Shown in pieces: positions 24,217 to 35,547 of a stretch of 64,000 bases of DNA. Below the pieces are notes generated by a model. The model was given only the letters and a program-made list of their open reading frames with translations, was not told the origin of the DNA and made no database searches. Each line of letters opens with the position of its first letter. Within the stretch, counting starts at the first letter, position 1. The translations under genes were made by a program, and so were the position numbers. The stretch comes from Tethya wilhelma (lineage: Eukaryota; Porifera; Demospongiae; Tethyida; Tethyidae): the NCBI GenBank assembly GCA_964030475.1, contig CAXIPT010000016.1, positions 310,001-374,000 on the forward strand. The letters run 5' to 3'.

Positions 24217-24897
24217 TATTCCCAGTACGGTAGTACTGGGTACACAGGAATGGCACGGATGGCCCATTAGCGCAATACAAATATTCACGCTAATAACTCG
24301 GNAACTCTGCAAAAACTGAGCGCTTAGCACTAAAAGGCTTCTAAAGCTACTATTTAGCTCTTTCTCTTTTTTAATGAGCCCAAAAACATGGTCTAAAACC
24401 ATCGCTAAAGTAACAAACACAAACATGCCAAACCTCCTATTTTCTCCATATTCTTATTCTTCTTCTCCTTCTTTTTCTATCTTGGCTCAACGTTTCTCAG
24501 AGACTATCCACTTTTAGAAGCTGATTCTTGAACGAACGAACTTGGTTTCTTCCGGGACAGTCGCTTTTGCCATCGGTTTTTAGCGCCTCTCATTGAGTAG
24601 CTAGATACAAGGCGAGAAGCGCCTCCTCCATATGGCCGCCATTAATTTCTACACTCATGCATAATTCATTAGCTTCTAGAACATTCGAATCAACGACCCT
24701 TTCCACACTCAAAAGTGTGCGTTATTTGGAATTAAATGCACTGAAGTTGCCTGGAACTACCTGGTTGCTCTTCTTAAGAGATGAATCAGGACTTTGATTA
24801 TCTTAACATATAGAAAGACAAGTAAATCTTATGATACAGCTCCTGCCTCCAAATGACTGAGATGTGTGTTTCACTTTAGTATCTAGCAGGCTACACA
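24217..24897 (+). repeat. Hairpin-headed repeat family, longest copy
   Basis: Begins TATT and the hairpin CCCAGTACGGTAGTACTGGG (24221-24240). The body contains 'ACAGTCGCTTTTGCCATCGG', 'CTCATTGAGTAGCTAGATAC' and 'ATATGGCCGCCATTAATTTC', and ends near CCAAATGACTGAGATGTGTG. An N at 24302 lies inside. About 680 bp, no coding capacity. Related: 4072-4254, 31161-31748, 46430-46690, 47445-47820 (inverted), 58861-59243 (inverted), 62099-62602 (inverted). Confidence 0.85.
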
Positions 24898-25043
24898 CTT
24901 TGAACTTGTGACCGTCTTCAAGTACCAGCTCAGCCGCTGGCTCAGTGAGTCTGGTTTGCCAGACTACTAGCTCAGTAGCTAGCTACACACAATGTATAAA
25001 TTTGTAGAAATATGGAAAAATGAGAACAAACAAGTAAAAAAAA

Positions 25044-25280
25044 AATTGGAAATGTAATGAGACACAGGAATGGCAAAATCGTAAAAAGAACGCAAACAAG
25101 ATGGAATGGCTGTTAGAGTGTGTAAGGAATTCTTCCTGTGGGCAAAATGAGAGACTCAATAAGGAGATTGTTAAATGCAGCCCATACAGGAAGAATTCCT
25201 TACACACTCTAACAGCCATTCCATCTTGTTTGCGTTTTTTTTACGATTTTGCCATTCCTGTGTCTCATTACATTTCCAAT
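25044..25280. repeat. Foldback MITE family FB, copy 2
   Basis: Clean inverted arms of about 100 bp (25044-25140 and 25185-25280) around a centre AAAATGAGAGACTCAATAAG. The flank at 24940-24990 (GTCTGGTTTGCCAGACTAC) is shared with the copy at 53768, so the mobile unit may be larger than the core. Confidence 0.85.
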
Positions 25281-25841
25281 GTTTTTTTTTTTTACTTGTT
25301 ACAAGTCAGTGTTAGTTCGGATAAGATCAAAGGTTATTCTGAAACAAATTTACAGCGTCGATTTCTTAAATATATATCTTTTATTTCTTTTCATATTTCG
25401 TGGACATGTTTTTATGACTTTCCTTACCATGTAGCTAAAATTTGGTTTTAGGACGACCGTGGGATGTGGGACAAAATGACACAAGTACATTTAGGTCAAT
25501 ATATTTCAATCAAAAATCACCATATTTTAACCTAAGGAAATAGACGCAAGGAGGGATATAGCACAAAACATATGAATTATGGTATCAGTGCCTTGGTGAA
25601 TGAACAAAAAGTATTTTGGAGTGAAAATTCTTCTATATGGTACTTTTAAAATAGTTTTTAGTTGGTCTTCGGGTAATGGTATATTGACCGAATTCTACTT
25701 AGTGCCATTTATTCCACAGCCCAGAGTCTTCCCAAAACCAAACTTTAACCTCATGTTATCATGTTCCCCTTTCAGCTGAGACCTCGCATTATAATTAACT
25801 GTGCAGATTGGAAAAGGCCAAGATGGAACCCTCCTTTCAAC
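25281..25841. other. No gene seen
   Basis: AT-rich spacer between the foldback copy and the TTAA-flanked element. Nothing recognised. Confidence 0.45.
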
Positions 25842-25845
25842 TTAA

Positions 25846-28086
25846 GGGTGGTCGGTCATAGCAACACGCGAATAGCGCGGGCAGGAAGAATTGCGTCATA
25901 ATTTTGTAGTTTAACATCACCACAAACCTCAACCGGAAGTATAGAAAGATTATGCATAAAGATTCTGCGCGGGATCTTACCACTAGACAGCTGGCTACTT
26001 TTTTGTTGCTTTTTTAACAACACAACAAGCCCTCATCAAAGGGAAAGAGGTCTTCAAAAGAGGCTGATACCAGGTGGCAAGTATTCAAGATGCCTGGAAG
26101 CAACAGAAAAAGTTTAACAGTACTACTATACACATCATAAACAGTAATTGGGTAAGTATCAAAATTGAATGGTTTGTATTCCAGAAGTATAGAGCTAGTG
26201 TAAATATATATCAATGCCAGACAACTCTGATACAGCAACAGAGCCGGATGGTATAGTATATGAGCTGGTTTCCTAAGACAGAACAGATGGATGCTAAATC
26301 CAACTTGAAACTCAATGACGAGGAACTGCGCTGTTGAGGAGATAAAGTATGGTCCAAAAGACTCCAAACAAGGGTGAATTTCTGCCAATATAGATCGTGG
26401 TATACCACAAGGTAACAAGTACAATGTTATCACTCCTACTGTAAAATCTGTAAAAAAAGAAGAAAATAAAAAACGAACAAAAAAAAAGACTTGTGATCAA
26501 CAAAAAAACAAACAATATTTTATTTTGCTTACAGGATTGAGCGTATCTGTAGAATCTTTGCTGCATATGAAAAGTGCTCTGCTACTTCAAGGTGTACAGA
26601 CGCCATACTGAAAGAAGAAGAATGATACAAGAAGTGAGACAAATATGCACAAGTCAAGAGTACATACTATCCTAAACAGCTATAGCCTGGTAATTTTTGT
26701 TGTTTTTGTTGTACACAAGTGTATATAAATGTACCTCTCCATACTGTTGTTTTCTAAAAAAATCCCACTTCAAACATTCATACTTAGCAAACACACAGAG
26801 TAGATGCATGCAGGAGAACACTTCATGGTAATAGTAAAGACACATGGAACTATAGACCATACACTATAAATTATTAGCAAATCAGTTCACTCATCGTGGT
26901 ACATGATAATTTGCAGTACTATATTGGATTACCTTCCTTCTAGTCCTTCTAGTCTCGCGGGCCAGACTCTTCCCAAGGGGAAAGGAAGAGTCTGGTAACA
27001 CTGCTATCAGTAGCTTGTTCTGCACTGTCAGCAGATTGTAGTGTGGTTTTGCTGTTATCAAAATTGACAAGTGATGCAATGGCTTCACCTCCAATAGGAC
27101 TGCTATTGGAGTTTACATCATAGCTAACACGCTGTGGCCAATTAAACAGTCCGAGAAATTCCTGGACCCTTGAACAAAACCGCTATGCGAGTGTTACCAG
27201 ACCCTTTCTTTCCTTGAAAGGGGCTGGCCTGCGAGACTACTTTCCTTCCAGAACAGAACTTGAGCTAGTCCCAGAGTCTCACAGCAGTATGGAAGCATCA
27301 CCAGCATGACTGAAGCTAAGACAGAAGCTTGGATATTGAGAAACCAACGACAGAGCAGTGTGACTCATTTCATCTCGGTGCTCTTCAATTAGAGAGAAAA
27401 CAGTCAGTCACTTTGAGGTCAAGTTAGCAGCTTTGAGTAGACCAGTCTGACCTCCAGTAATACCTCAACCCTTTCTCTGCTTGTCACCAACCATATTTCG
27501 CCTCAGCTGGCCGTTCTGTAGCAGCTACCACGATCACAAAAGATTTCACTCTGATCTACCACAAGTACAAATTATTATCTATTCGCGTTCAATACTAAAT
27601 AAACCGCGTTGGCAGACAATCCACTTCAAAGGGGCAGCTTCTTTGATGTACCGCTTTTTCTAAAATCTCTCTTTGTGATCACTGCAAGAGTGCCAAATTT
27701 AGAACACAAACTGCCTGACGCATTCTTTTTCCATTTATTTGTCCCTGGTTGGTTAGATCAGTGGGTGTGTCGAAAAAAAATCGAACAAAGACAGTGGAAG
27801 CAGCCAAGAAATGGCGAAAAACGATACGTAGAAGTGTTTAGCAGCTAAAAATAAGTAGGTATACCTCCTTTTTGGTTCTTCGATTTGTGTTGAAATAGAT
27901 GCGATAGGCAGAAAAATGGAAGTCGGTGAAAAAGCTGCTATTCAGAAAAAAAATTTCTAGTGTGCTCAGTATAGCTAGATATCCATTAGCGCTACCTGTT
28001 TGTGTAAAAATCTGGACAGAAAAGTTGATATTTTGTGTCTTTTGCAATTTGGAAATTTCCCTAGCAACGCGGTGCGTGGGCCACCC
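25846..28086. mobile_element. 2.2-kb TTAA-flanked DNA transposon, probably defective
   Basis: Left end GGGTGGTCGG, right end the inverse (GGGCCACCC), flanked by TTAA at 25842-25845 and 28087-28090. TTAA duplication suggests piggyBac or Kolobok. Coding signal is weak: a plus-strand exon-like stretch 26030-26150 ends at a good donor (TTGG|GTAAGT), and 27609-27848 is open, but I recognise no transposase. It contains a TA-flanked MITE at 26952-27237. Confidence 0.65.
26952..27237. mobile_element. 286-bp TA-flanked MITE with about 50-bp inverted ends
   Basis: The left arm starts GTCTCGCGGGCCAGACTCTT (26952) and runs to TGGTAACACT. The right arm (27189-27237) is its imperfect complement, ending GGCCTGCGAGAC. 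TA on both sides fits a Tc1/mariner target. It is nested in the 25846-28086 element. Confidence 0.8.
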
Positions 28087-28179
28087 TTAAAAGACTAAAA
28101 GCAACTCAAAATCACCCTAAATATTAGTCTTTTGTGAAAAATATAGAGTTTCTGTCTCTTTCTTGCTGTTATTTTTCTT

Positions 28180-28319
28180 CCATTCAGGCTTTTTTTGAAA
28201 AATTTTAGCTGCACGAGCGCTAAAGGGGCATGGCTGTTGCGACCGGAAGTGGGCGTGGCTGTGTAAAATTTTTCGCACGCGATTAGAATCCCCTGTTCAA
28301 TTTCCTAGATCCACCACTG
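28180..28319. repeat. CAGGGGCG-family MITE, one end only
   Basis: The right end reads TTTCCTAGATCCACCACTG (28301-28319), matching the terminus of the copy at 30640-30977, and is preceded by the family's GC-rich 'GAAGTGGGCGTGGCTG' block. The other end was not found; likely truncated. Confidence 0.6.
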
Positions 28320-28757
28320 TTTCCTCATTTCCTTTTCCTGCCTTGTACATTTTATCACATGAGGTAGATGTGAAGGTATGTAGACATGGCCTATGTCAAC
28401 AATTTTCTCAAACAAGAAAAGTGAAATATATGGTAATGCAATTGTACAAATCACTAATTAAGATATTCATGTGATTTATGGCACCGGTCAGGATTCTTCT
28501 AGAACCAGCTGTACAAGGCCGTAAATTAGCTCAATTTTTAGATTTCTGACAACTATATAGTATAGATGGCTACCAGCTTGAAACCTTACCTGTACAGTGC
28601 TGAGAGCTAAAGTAACAAAGTGAGACCAACCAATGCTGCCAACTGCTTCATAATCAAGTCCAACTGTACAGACTCACCTTCATTCAATATCAATGAATCT
28701 GAATATGGGTTTAATTGTACAACTCAAAGTCAAAGTGCATTGGAGGGCTAGGGTCTG

Positions 28758-29362
28758 CAGGGGCGGATCCAGGAACGTAAAGTAGAGTGCGGGTGAAGCG
28801 CACTAAAAATTTTGCGCTAGCCATGCCCACTTCCGGCAAAACCCCTCCTCTTTTTAAGTATAGCTCTAATTGCATGAAATTTTTACTCTACTATGCAAGC
28901 GGTGTTTCTACCTTGTGGGTAGAGAATTTGGGAAGTGTATCTACACTTTCTGGGCGTATTTGCTTGCAACCAATGCTTTTCAAGTAAGTATTATCGTATA
29001 TCAGGTAAACTTGGTGAGAATTAAATTTGGCGAATTGACGACCATTACCAATTCAAAAACAGGAACCATGTGCAGGTAGTGCTAGCTTTAGCAGTTTTTA
29101 GCATTAAAAGATTCTCTACTGTCCTACTACTGCAGTCTGCAAGCTCGCGAGGTTCGTTGTTTGTAACTAGAGCCTGTTTTTCACCTCCAAAATTGAGCTT
29201 GGAACTGAATTCGCCAAATTTTAAGCCCGCCAAATTTATTCGCTATATGGTATACTTGTGAGAGTCCAGCAGTTGGTTTTCTCTTAATTCTAAAGACTGA
29301 AATAAATTTTTGCCTTGTCTAAAAGGGGGATACATAAGGATATCCCCCTAAATCCACCATTA
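28758..29362. mobile_element. CAGGGGCG-family MITE, 605 bp with nested insert
   Basis: Left end CAGGGGCGGATCCAGGAA, right end ...CCCCCTAAATCCACCATTA. A 5-bp target duplication GTCTG lies at 28753-28757 and 29363-29367. Outside the nested piece, it aligns with the reverse complement of 30640-30977 along its length (shared ATGCATGAA-like, GCAAGCGGTGTTT and GAGAGTCCAGCAGTTGGTTT blocks). Confidence 0.9.
28995..29252. repeat. Insert of about 255 bp nested in the MITE
   Basis: Absent from the sister copy at 30640, where the flanks (CAAGTAA..TAT and ..TTGTGAGAGTCC) run together. The ends hold inverted AAATTTGGCGAATT / AATTCGCCAAATTT blocks near 29025 and 29208, so it is itself a small TIR element. 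Exact ends are uncertain by several bases. Confidence 0.7.
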
Positions 29363-29367
29363 GTCTG

Positions 29368-30121
29368 GTGGTCAGTTGTGATTATAATATGATGACAGAC
29401 ATGACTATTCGAGTAATCAATCCAAAAAGGGATGTAAAAATCTTTCTATCCTTAATGATTTGATCACTTAAATGTCTAAAGGGAGAGATTATATATCTTC
29501 TTGGAAAGGAGACAGTTAGATTTAAACAAAATTTTGATGTCAGAGAATTTGTTTTACTGCACGTATTCTGTATGTGCTGCACAAAAATGACTGTTTTGTT
29601 GATATCTGCCAAATTTTCGTGTTATATAGTAGTTTTATTTGAAAAGGATATGACTGTCTTGTTTGTAGGAATTGCAAAAGATGGTGGTTAACTACATTAT
29701 GAGGGAATCCTGCCATCTGAGTCACTAAAATGTAAGTGCAGCTCTGCCACAGTGGTAATTGATTCCTCTGATGATGAAATTGAGTCAACACAGAAATGAA
29801 AAAAATATAATTATATAAAAAATGTCCACTGAAATCAAGCCATGCACTAACAGTTGCTCCAGTCCTCTCATGTGTCATTCCAGTAATTCCACCTTCCTAA
29901 AGATTTCAGTGCATGATAACTTGTGGGGCTCTATCATCTATAAAGAGAAGCTGAAGCTGCTGGTTGTATCATACTTAGTAGAACTTGAAACTTAGTCACC
30001 ATGCTGGCACATGTAGTACATAGCTTCTAGTGTCCGAAGACTATACACCAAGACTACTGAAGTAAAATATAGAGGCTGCAAGTATTTATCAACCAGCATG
30101 GTGACTGCTAATAATCATTAC
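29368..30121. other. No gene; one short inverted-repeat pair
   Basis: Non-coding. Arms CTTAGTCACCATGCTGG (29991-30007) and its near complement (30093-30110) enclose about 85 bp, perhaps a tiny MITE. Confidence 0.45.
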
Positions 30122-30126
30122 TGATG

Positions 30127-30421
30127 CAGGGGCAGATTTGGGGGGATCCCCAAAATGAGTAAACTACATTGTGCTTGCGCTCAGCTCTGGCACTGCCACT
30201 AAAGCTTAGCATATTAGCACCAGCATGGTGGGCTACGTGGATACTTGCCTCACCGAAAAATCGCTGCCAACTGTGTACTTTAAACTAAATGGGCGTGACT
30301 GAGATTGCGTTTGGGGCATTGTCTTGCTAATTAATGGCCGTGGCTTCCATAAAATTTTTTTGCACACTTCACGTGCATTGTTTACAACCCCAGTATTCTC
30401 AGAATCCTAGATCCGCTCCTG
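30127..30421. mobile_element. CAGGGGCG-family MITE, 295 bp
   Basis: Left end CAGGGGCAGATTTGGGGGG, right end CTAGATCCGCTCCTG. Exact 5-bp duplication TGATG at 30122-30126 and 30422-30426. Internal sequence is related to the other copies mainly at the GC-rich 'TTTGCACACTTCACG' end. Confidence 0.9.
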
Positions 30422-30639
30422 TGATGTCAGTGAGGAATTGTCAGACAGATGGGGACCATTAAAATTTAGCTTCTACTATATTCGACATCATGTGGCCAGG
30501 TCAGATATAATTGGCTCCTGCAACAAATTAGAATTAATACCTGTGATAATCCTTTGAACTCTTAAGAACTCTTTATTTATTGTATTGATGTTTACCTTCT
30601 AGCTCACGCTTTTAGAATTTTGAGTTAGGTATGATTTTA

Positions 30640-30977
30640 CAGTGGCAGAATTAGGGGGATATCCAATGTATCCATGAATACCCCCTTTCAGACAAGGCTA
30701 AAATTTAAAATCAACAGAAAACCAACTGCTGGACTCTCACAATTATAATAGTTACTTGAAAAGGATTTGAATAAGCCCAGAAAGCCTTCCCAAAATAGCT
30801 ACGCACGAGCTGAAAACACCGCTTACATAGTAAAGTACAAAGTTCATGCAATTAGAAATGGGTGGGGCTATAAGTAAAATAGACGCGGTTTATTGGAAGT
30901 GAATGTGGTTAGCGCAAAATTTTTTGCACGCTTTGCGCGCAATCTACCCCCTCTCTACAATCCTGGATCCACCACTG
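30640..30977. mobile_element. CAGGGGCG-family MITE, 338 bp
   Basis: Left end CAGTGGCAGAATTAGGGGGA, right end CTGGATCCACCACTG. Exact 5-bp duplication TTTTA at 30635-30639 and 30978-30982. Opposite orientation to 28758-29362 and lacks that copy's nested insert. Confidence 0.9.
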
Positions 30978-31160
30978 TTTTATATCTTGCTTTTGTGATT
31001 CAGTGTATTTCCTTTTCACATTATGCTATAGAATGCTTAGCTTTATGTCTAGCTAGTTAACAGTTAATGTGTAGTGTGAGTTTAGAATGTTCTAGATGTT
31101 CTCCTTTAAGCAACTACTCTGTTTTTGTACAGTGCTTCAAACGTAGTCAGGGAAATTTTT

Positions 31161-31748
31161 TATTCCCAGTACGGTAGTACTGGGTACACAGGAATGGCAC
31201 GGATGGCCTATTAGCGCAATACAAATATTCACGTGGGCTCATTAGAAAGAGAAAGAGCTAAATAGTAGCTTAAGAAGCCTTTTAGTGCTAAGCGCTCAGT
31301 TTTTGCAGTTATTCACCAAAATCATGGCCTAAAACCATGGCTAAAGTAACGAACACACATATGCCAACCCTCCAATTCTCTCCATCTTCTTCTTTTCTTC
31401 TTCTATCATAACTCAACTTTTCCCAGAGACTATTCACTTTTAGAAGCTGATTCTTGAACGAATGAACTTGGTTTCTTCCGGGACAGTCGTTTTTGCCATC
31501 GGCTTGTAACGCCTCTCATTGAGTAGCTAGATACAAGGCGAAAAGCCCCTCCTCCATATGGCCACCATTAATTTCTACACTCATGCATAATTCATTAGAT
31601 TCTAGAAAATTCGAATTGACAACCCTTTTCACACACAAAAGTGTGCGTTATTTGGAATTAAATGCAAGTTGCCTGGAACTATTTTGTGATACCTGGATGC
31701 TCTTGCTCTTCTTAAGAGATGAATCAGGACTTTGATTATCATAACATA
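31161..31748 (+). repeat. Hairpin-headed repeat family, copy 3
   Basis: TATT plus the 20-base hairpin (31165-31184) opens the copy. The segment 31236-31310 is inverted relative to other copies (reads GGGCTCATTAGAAAGAGAAAG). It runs to GATTATCATAACATA and is cut there by the MULE at 31749. Confidence 0.85.
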
Positions 31749-32100
31749 TGTGAGGCTCCAAGGAAAAACCGGACGTTTGGGAAATTATTGTTTTTGGAGT
31801 AAGATGCGGTTTAAGTTTATTTCGCATTTTTGTGCAAAATTTGTTTTACTGCACAAGTGCATCTCAGCATGCTCCACGCAAAATTTGAGGGGTGGAGCTG
31901 CTTCTGTTGCAGAGATATAGACCATATTGTTCGCCCTGTTTATTTTTATTTCGCTGTGTATAGTGCACCAGCAACAGGATCAGAATATCCGGCTTTAGAG
32001 TACTGGCTCCGTGGGCGCAGTGCTCTAAATAGAGAATACTGGCACGTGGAGACATCACTAGCAATAGAGCGAGACTACAATAATTTTAAGTGACGTTTCT

Positions 32101-33559
32101 ATGGTGCCATGGCAGAAGCGATTGTATCTCCCACTGTTGATCCTCCAGAGGAACAAAATGGGGGGTCTTCCATCGGCTGAAAATACGCCAGTATCATTCA
32201 GTGTGGGGGATAAGTTTGGTACGTTTCAAGAATTTGAATCCGCCCTTGAATCATATAAGAAAGAACATTTTGTTGATTTCTGGAGAAGAGATTCTAGGAC
32301 AATAGAAGCTTCTCGCAAATAAGGGGTTGATAGGCCAATGAAATCTGAATTGAAATATTATGAGTTGAAATACTGTTGTATTCAAGGTTCAAATCGAAAG
32401 GGCATGGTGGAGAAGTACATTGTAAGTGGTATGACTGATGATGTACATGTGTTTTTTTGTTGAGCTCAAGTTCACTGTATCTCAGTATATATATATATTA
32501 TTGCATAATTACTCCTGCATGTGTGTACACTAACAGTAATGCGTTCGTAAATCAATTTATTTGTACAGCACTTTCAAGCAAGACTGTCCAGCTCATGTTG
32601 CTCTAAAGATTAGTAAGGATGGATGCTCCCTGGTAGTATGGAGTGTAAACACCAGCATAACCATGACATATCCCAGGTAAACTTGTTGGTTTAACATGAT
32701 TGTATGTAAATTAAAACTGTGCAGCTAAATTGATCCTTCATGCATGTTCAAGCACTTACCTTCACAGAGGAAGTTGTCTTCGGAAGCAAAAGCAAAGGCT
32801 TCTGATCTCTTGCGTATGAATGCCAACAAGAAGGTGATTCAAGTTCAGTTGTCTCAGGAAACAGGAAATGTCATACTACTAGGAGATCTGACTAATATTG
32901 CTTCTTCAGCAAAAGAGAGGGAAATCCCGCAACAACATAGACGCTACAGTACACCTATTGACCGAGAAATATGGTAATTGAATTTATAGTAGTATTCCGG
33001 AAACTACACACTTCAAAGAAAGAAGAAGGTATACTATAATTATTTGGTAAACGGTCAAAACACATCATACCGTATAGCGGAACAAGGGTATGTGTATAGC
33101 ACTATCATAGTTACTGGAGAACGTGGATCATTACATAATTATAATTGTATCTTTGTTTTGTCACATGATTATGTAGTTATTCTTGGATGGTTTCTTGACA
33201 AGGATGTTGTGCAACAATGTACTAAGAAAGGCCGGAACCTTAGTAGAAGAAGAGCAAGTTGAGTGTATGCCTGAACTAATTCCAGATTCTGTTGCGGATG
33301 AAAATGTGGATATATGTTTGGTGCGAAAGCATTTCACGTATGATGCGTGGTTGATAGTCGAGCAGGTTGTTAATTACAAGATCAAAATATCAGATGGGTT
33401 TTTAAGAGCTGTCAGCATGACTTAGACACTGGTCAGTCAGTAATTTGTGAATCTTGTCTACTGTGGTTTTACTTCAGTTGTGTTGGCATAGTTAAGCACC
33501 CGAAATCCAAGGAATGGTTTTGTCGCACCTGCTGTGCTTCTGTGAAGATAGTCGATTGA
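32101..33559 (+). pseudogene. ZSWIM3-like / PHD-finger protein of the MULE, decayed
   Basis: First block 32209-32320: 'FGTFQEFESALESYKKEHFV' then 'FWRRDSRTIEASRK' and, after a stop, 'ELKYYELKYCCIQGS', the N-terminal region of ZSWIM1/3-type proteins. Next, 'TFKQDCPAHVALKISKDG' (32572-32630, with a splice-like acceptor before it), and 32744-32977 'LPSQRKLSSEAKAKASDLL'. The transposase core and SWIM finger that should follow are missing; a short block at 33044-33425 comes next. A frameshift near 33400 leads into a PHD-like zinc finger: 'SVICESCLLWFYFSCVG' and 'KEWFCRTCCAS', ending at TGA 33557-33559. Likely deletion derivative of an autonomous MULE; the PHD at the C-terminus is an unusual partner. 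Confidence 0.75.
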
Positions 33560-34595
33560 TTTATTTGATGTCTTTTTGTGCAACTTAAATTTCTCAGACA
33601 CTCTTTGGTTGTGTGTACTTTGGTTATCTAATAGTTACAAAAGTTTCTGTGTATACAGTGTTCCAAATGAAGAGAGCAAACTTTTTGAATTTGGGTTATT
33701 TGCCACTTAATCCACCAATGCTAAGTAGGGTTGGGCTTTACAAAATGTAATTAGATAATTTGATTACTGGAGTATTTAGTAAAAGATGGGCGGGGCTATC
33801 ATGTGACACCTCAGCAGCTGTATGGGTTCTTTTATTGAGGTGATTTTTAAAAAAGTTTTTAGCATTTTTCTTCTACAAACCTATGAGTTAAGCTCTTAAT
33901 TTTCTTTCAATGCTAATACCTCCTGAACTGAATCTTTGCAGTAATTATGGGTTCTTAACTCAAAAGGTATTTTTCTAGATAATCAAAAAATCCAGATTTG
34001 GAGGGGTAAAAGTTTTTAGCATTTTATTTCTGCAATCTTGTGAGTTAAGCTCTGATTATTTTGAATAAGATATAAGACATGTTGGTTTATTAATGCATGT
34101 AAAAGTTGAGCTCTTTGCACACTCTGCTTAGTGTTTAAGTTGAAAGAAAGTAGTTAGCCTGCAATACAGCCATTTGGATGATGTATTGTGATGTCATAAG
34201 TATAGTGTGCAGTTATCTGATGTCATTAACCACAGCATGTTTACTATAATAATGCGCAGCTGCTATTACATAATAACTTGTAGTAAATTGTCAATTAATT
34301 CATTGTGATGTCATCAAAATGGTGCTAAGAATTTACTGACTGCTATACTAAACTTGGCCAAAACTGCTGGCTATAGACAGCAAAAGCATTTTGGCAATAG
34401 ATGAATGCTTAAATAGTGGAATTTTGTGTGAAATTTAGCTCTATTTTGGATTGGGTAAAAATTAGAGCAAGATTAAAAGTTTGCTCCCTTCATTTGGAAC
34501 ACTGTAATTGTTTCTTGTATAATAATGTCATAACTATAGGGCAGCACACAGCAGCTCCCAGTTGGCTCGAGCCACGCAGCTCATCCATCATTCAG
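33560..34595. other. No gene; MULE interior
   Basis: Non-coding. Two local near-copies of an AGTTTTTAGCATTTT...GAGTTAAGCTCT stretch (33855-33900 and 34010-34055) form a weak direct repeat. Confidence 0.5.
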
Positions 34596-35547
34596 GCAAG
34601 GTGCCAGTATTCTCTATTTAGAGCGCTGCACCCACGGAGTCGGTACTCTAAAGCCGGATATTCTGATCTCGGTGCCGGTGCACTATACACAGCATTTTTA
34701 TTTAGTTGCTAACACGGAGAACTGTTGCTATGCTGTGCAACAGACCGTAGTGAATATTAATGAGCTAGGCAGCTGCCACAAAAATGAATCGTTTATTCGA
34801 TGTTCTCAGTGCTCTAAGCTGACTGATCTCAGAATTTCGCTACAGCACATGGGCAGAAAGGTAAGCTAAAGCTTTATACGTGCTTGTCTAATCCAAGCGC
34901 TTACATACAGTAGCTTTCTACTCGTAAGTATTGCCTCTCTATGTACTGCGATTGCGTACAGGTTATTTCGAGGCTTATTTTAGTTCTTGGAACTTACTAT
35001 ACCTAGAATCTATCTCTGCTAGCAAGCGCTCACCTCCTTGAGTCCAGTAGCCGTCTCCTGGGTCTTCTTTCCTAGCTACTCGCTTCTCACTAAATAATTT
35101 TAGTCCCCACGTGGCTGGCTGTGGTAATATTCAGCATGTACTGTACATGATCTAATTAAGATACGGATAATATACGGACGGCCCATAGTTTACATAGCAA
35201 CAGGTTTACAACTCTTTTACAGGAAGCCACGAGTGGAGGCAGGGCTGCTTGAAAGAGCAATATCTGGAAAACTACAACAGCTATGCACACCAAATTTTGA
35301 TATGCGCTTCCTAGAAAGGCCTAGATACACATGGAATAGCTAACTCAAAATTTGCGGAAATCCCCAAATGTCCGGTTTTCGCTTGGAGCCTCACATATGT
35401 GACCTGTCCAGGGAAAACGTGCCAGTTAGGAAAGTCTGTAACAAAAGCAGCTCTACCCCTCAAATTTTGCGTTTAAAATAAAACTGACATTAAACTCAAA
35501 TGTGATTTGTAAAATTATGGAAAAATAAGAACAAACAAGTAAAAAAA

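Larger units (their letters stand above)
31749..35395. mobile_element. 3.6-kb Mutator-like (MULE) element with inverted ends
   Basis: The left end TGTGAGGCTCCAAGGAAAAA and the right end match in inverse over about 38 bp with few differences (right: CCCAAATGTCC...GGAGCCTCACA). A second inverted pair lies inside: 31957-32053 against 34596-34693 (GATCAGAATATCCGGCTTTA block). The flanking ACATATGT is itself palindromic, so the target duplication cannot be told from the end (8 bp would suit a MULE). The element inserted into a hairpin-headed repeat. The gene inside (32101-33559) is decayed. A related right end is at 57690-58225. Confidence 0.8.

Noticed and set aside
24217..24897. Helitron assignment because of the terminal hairpin
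   Set aside because: No TC start, no CTRR end after the hairpin at the expected distance and no Rep/helicase coding; left as an unclassified family.
24127..25451. Several hydrophobic open frames resembling membrane proteins
   Set aside because: They are T-rich translations of the hairpin-headed and foldback repeats and recur wherever those repeats do.
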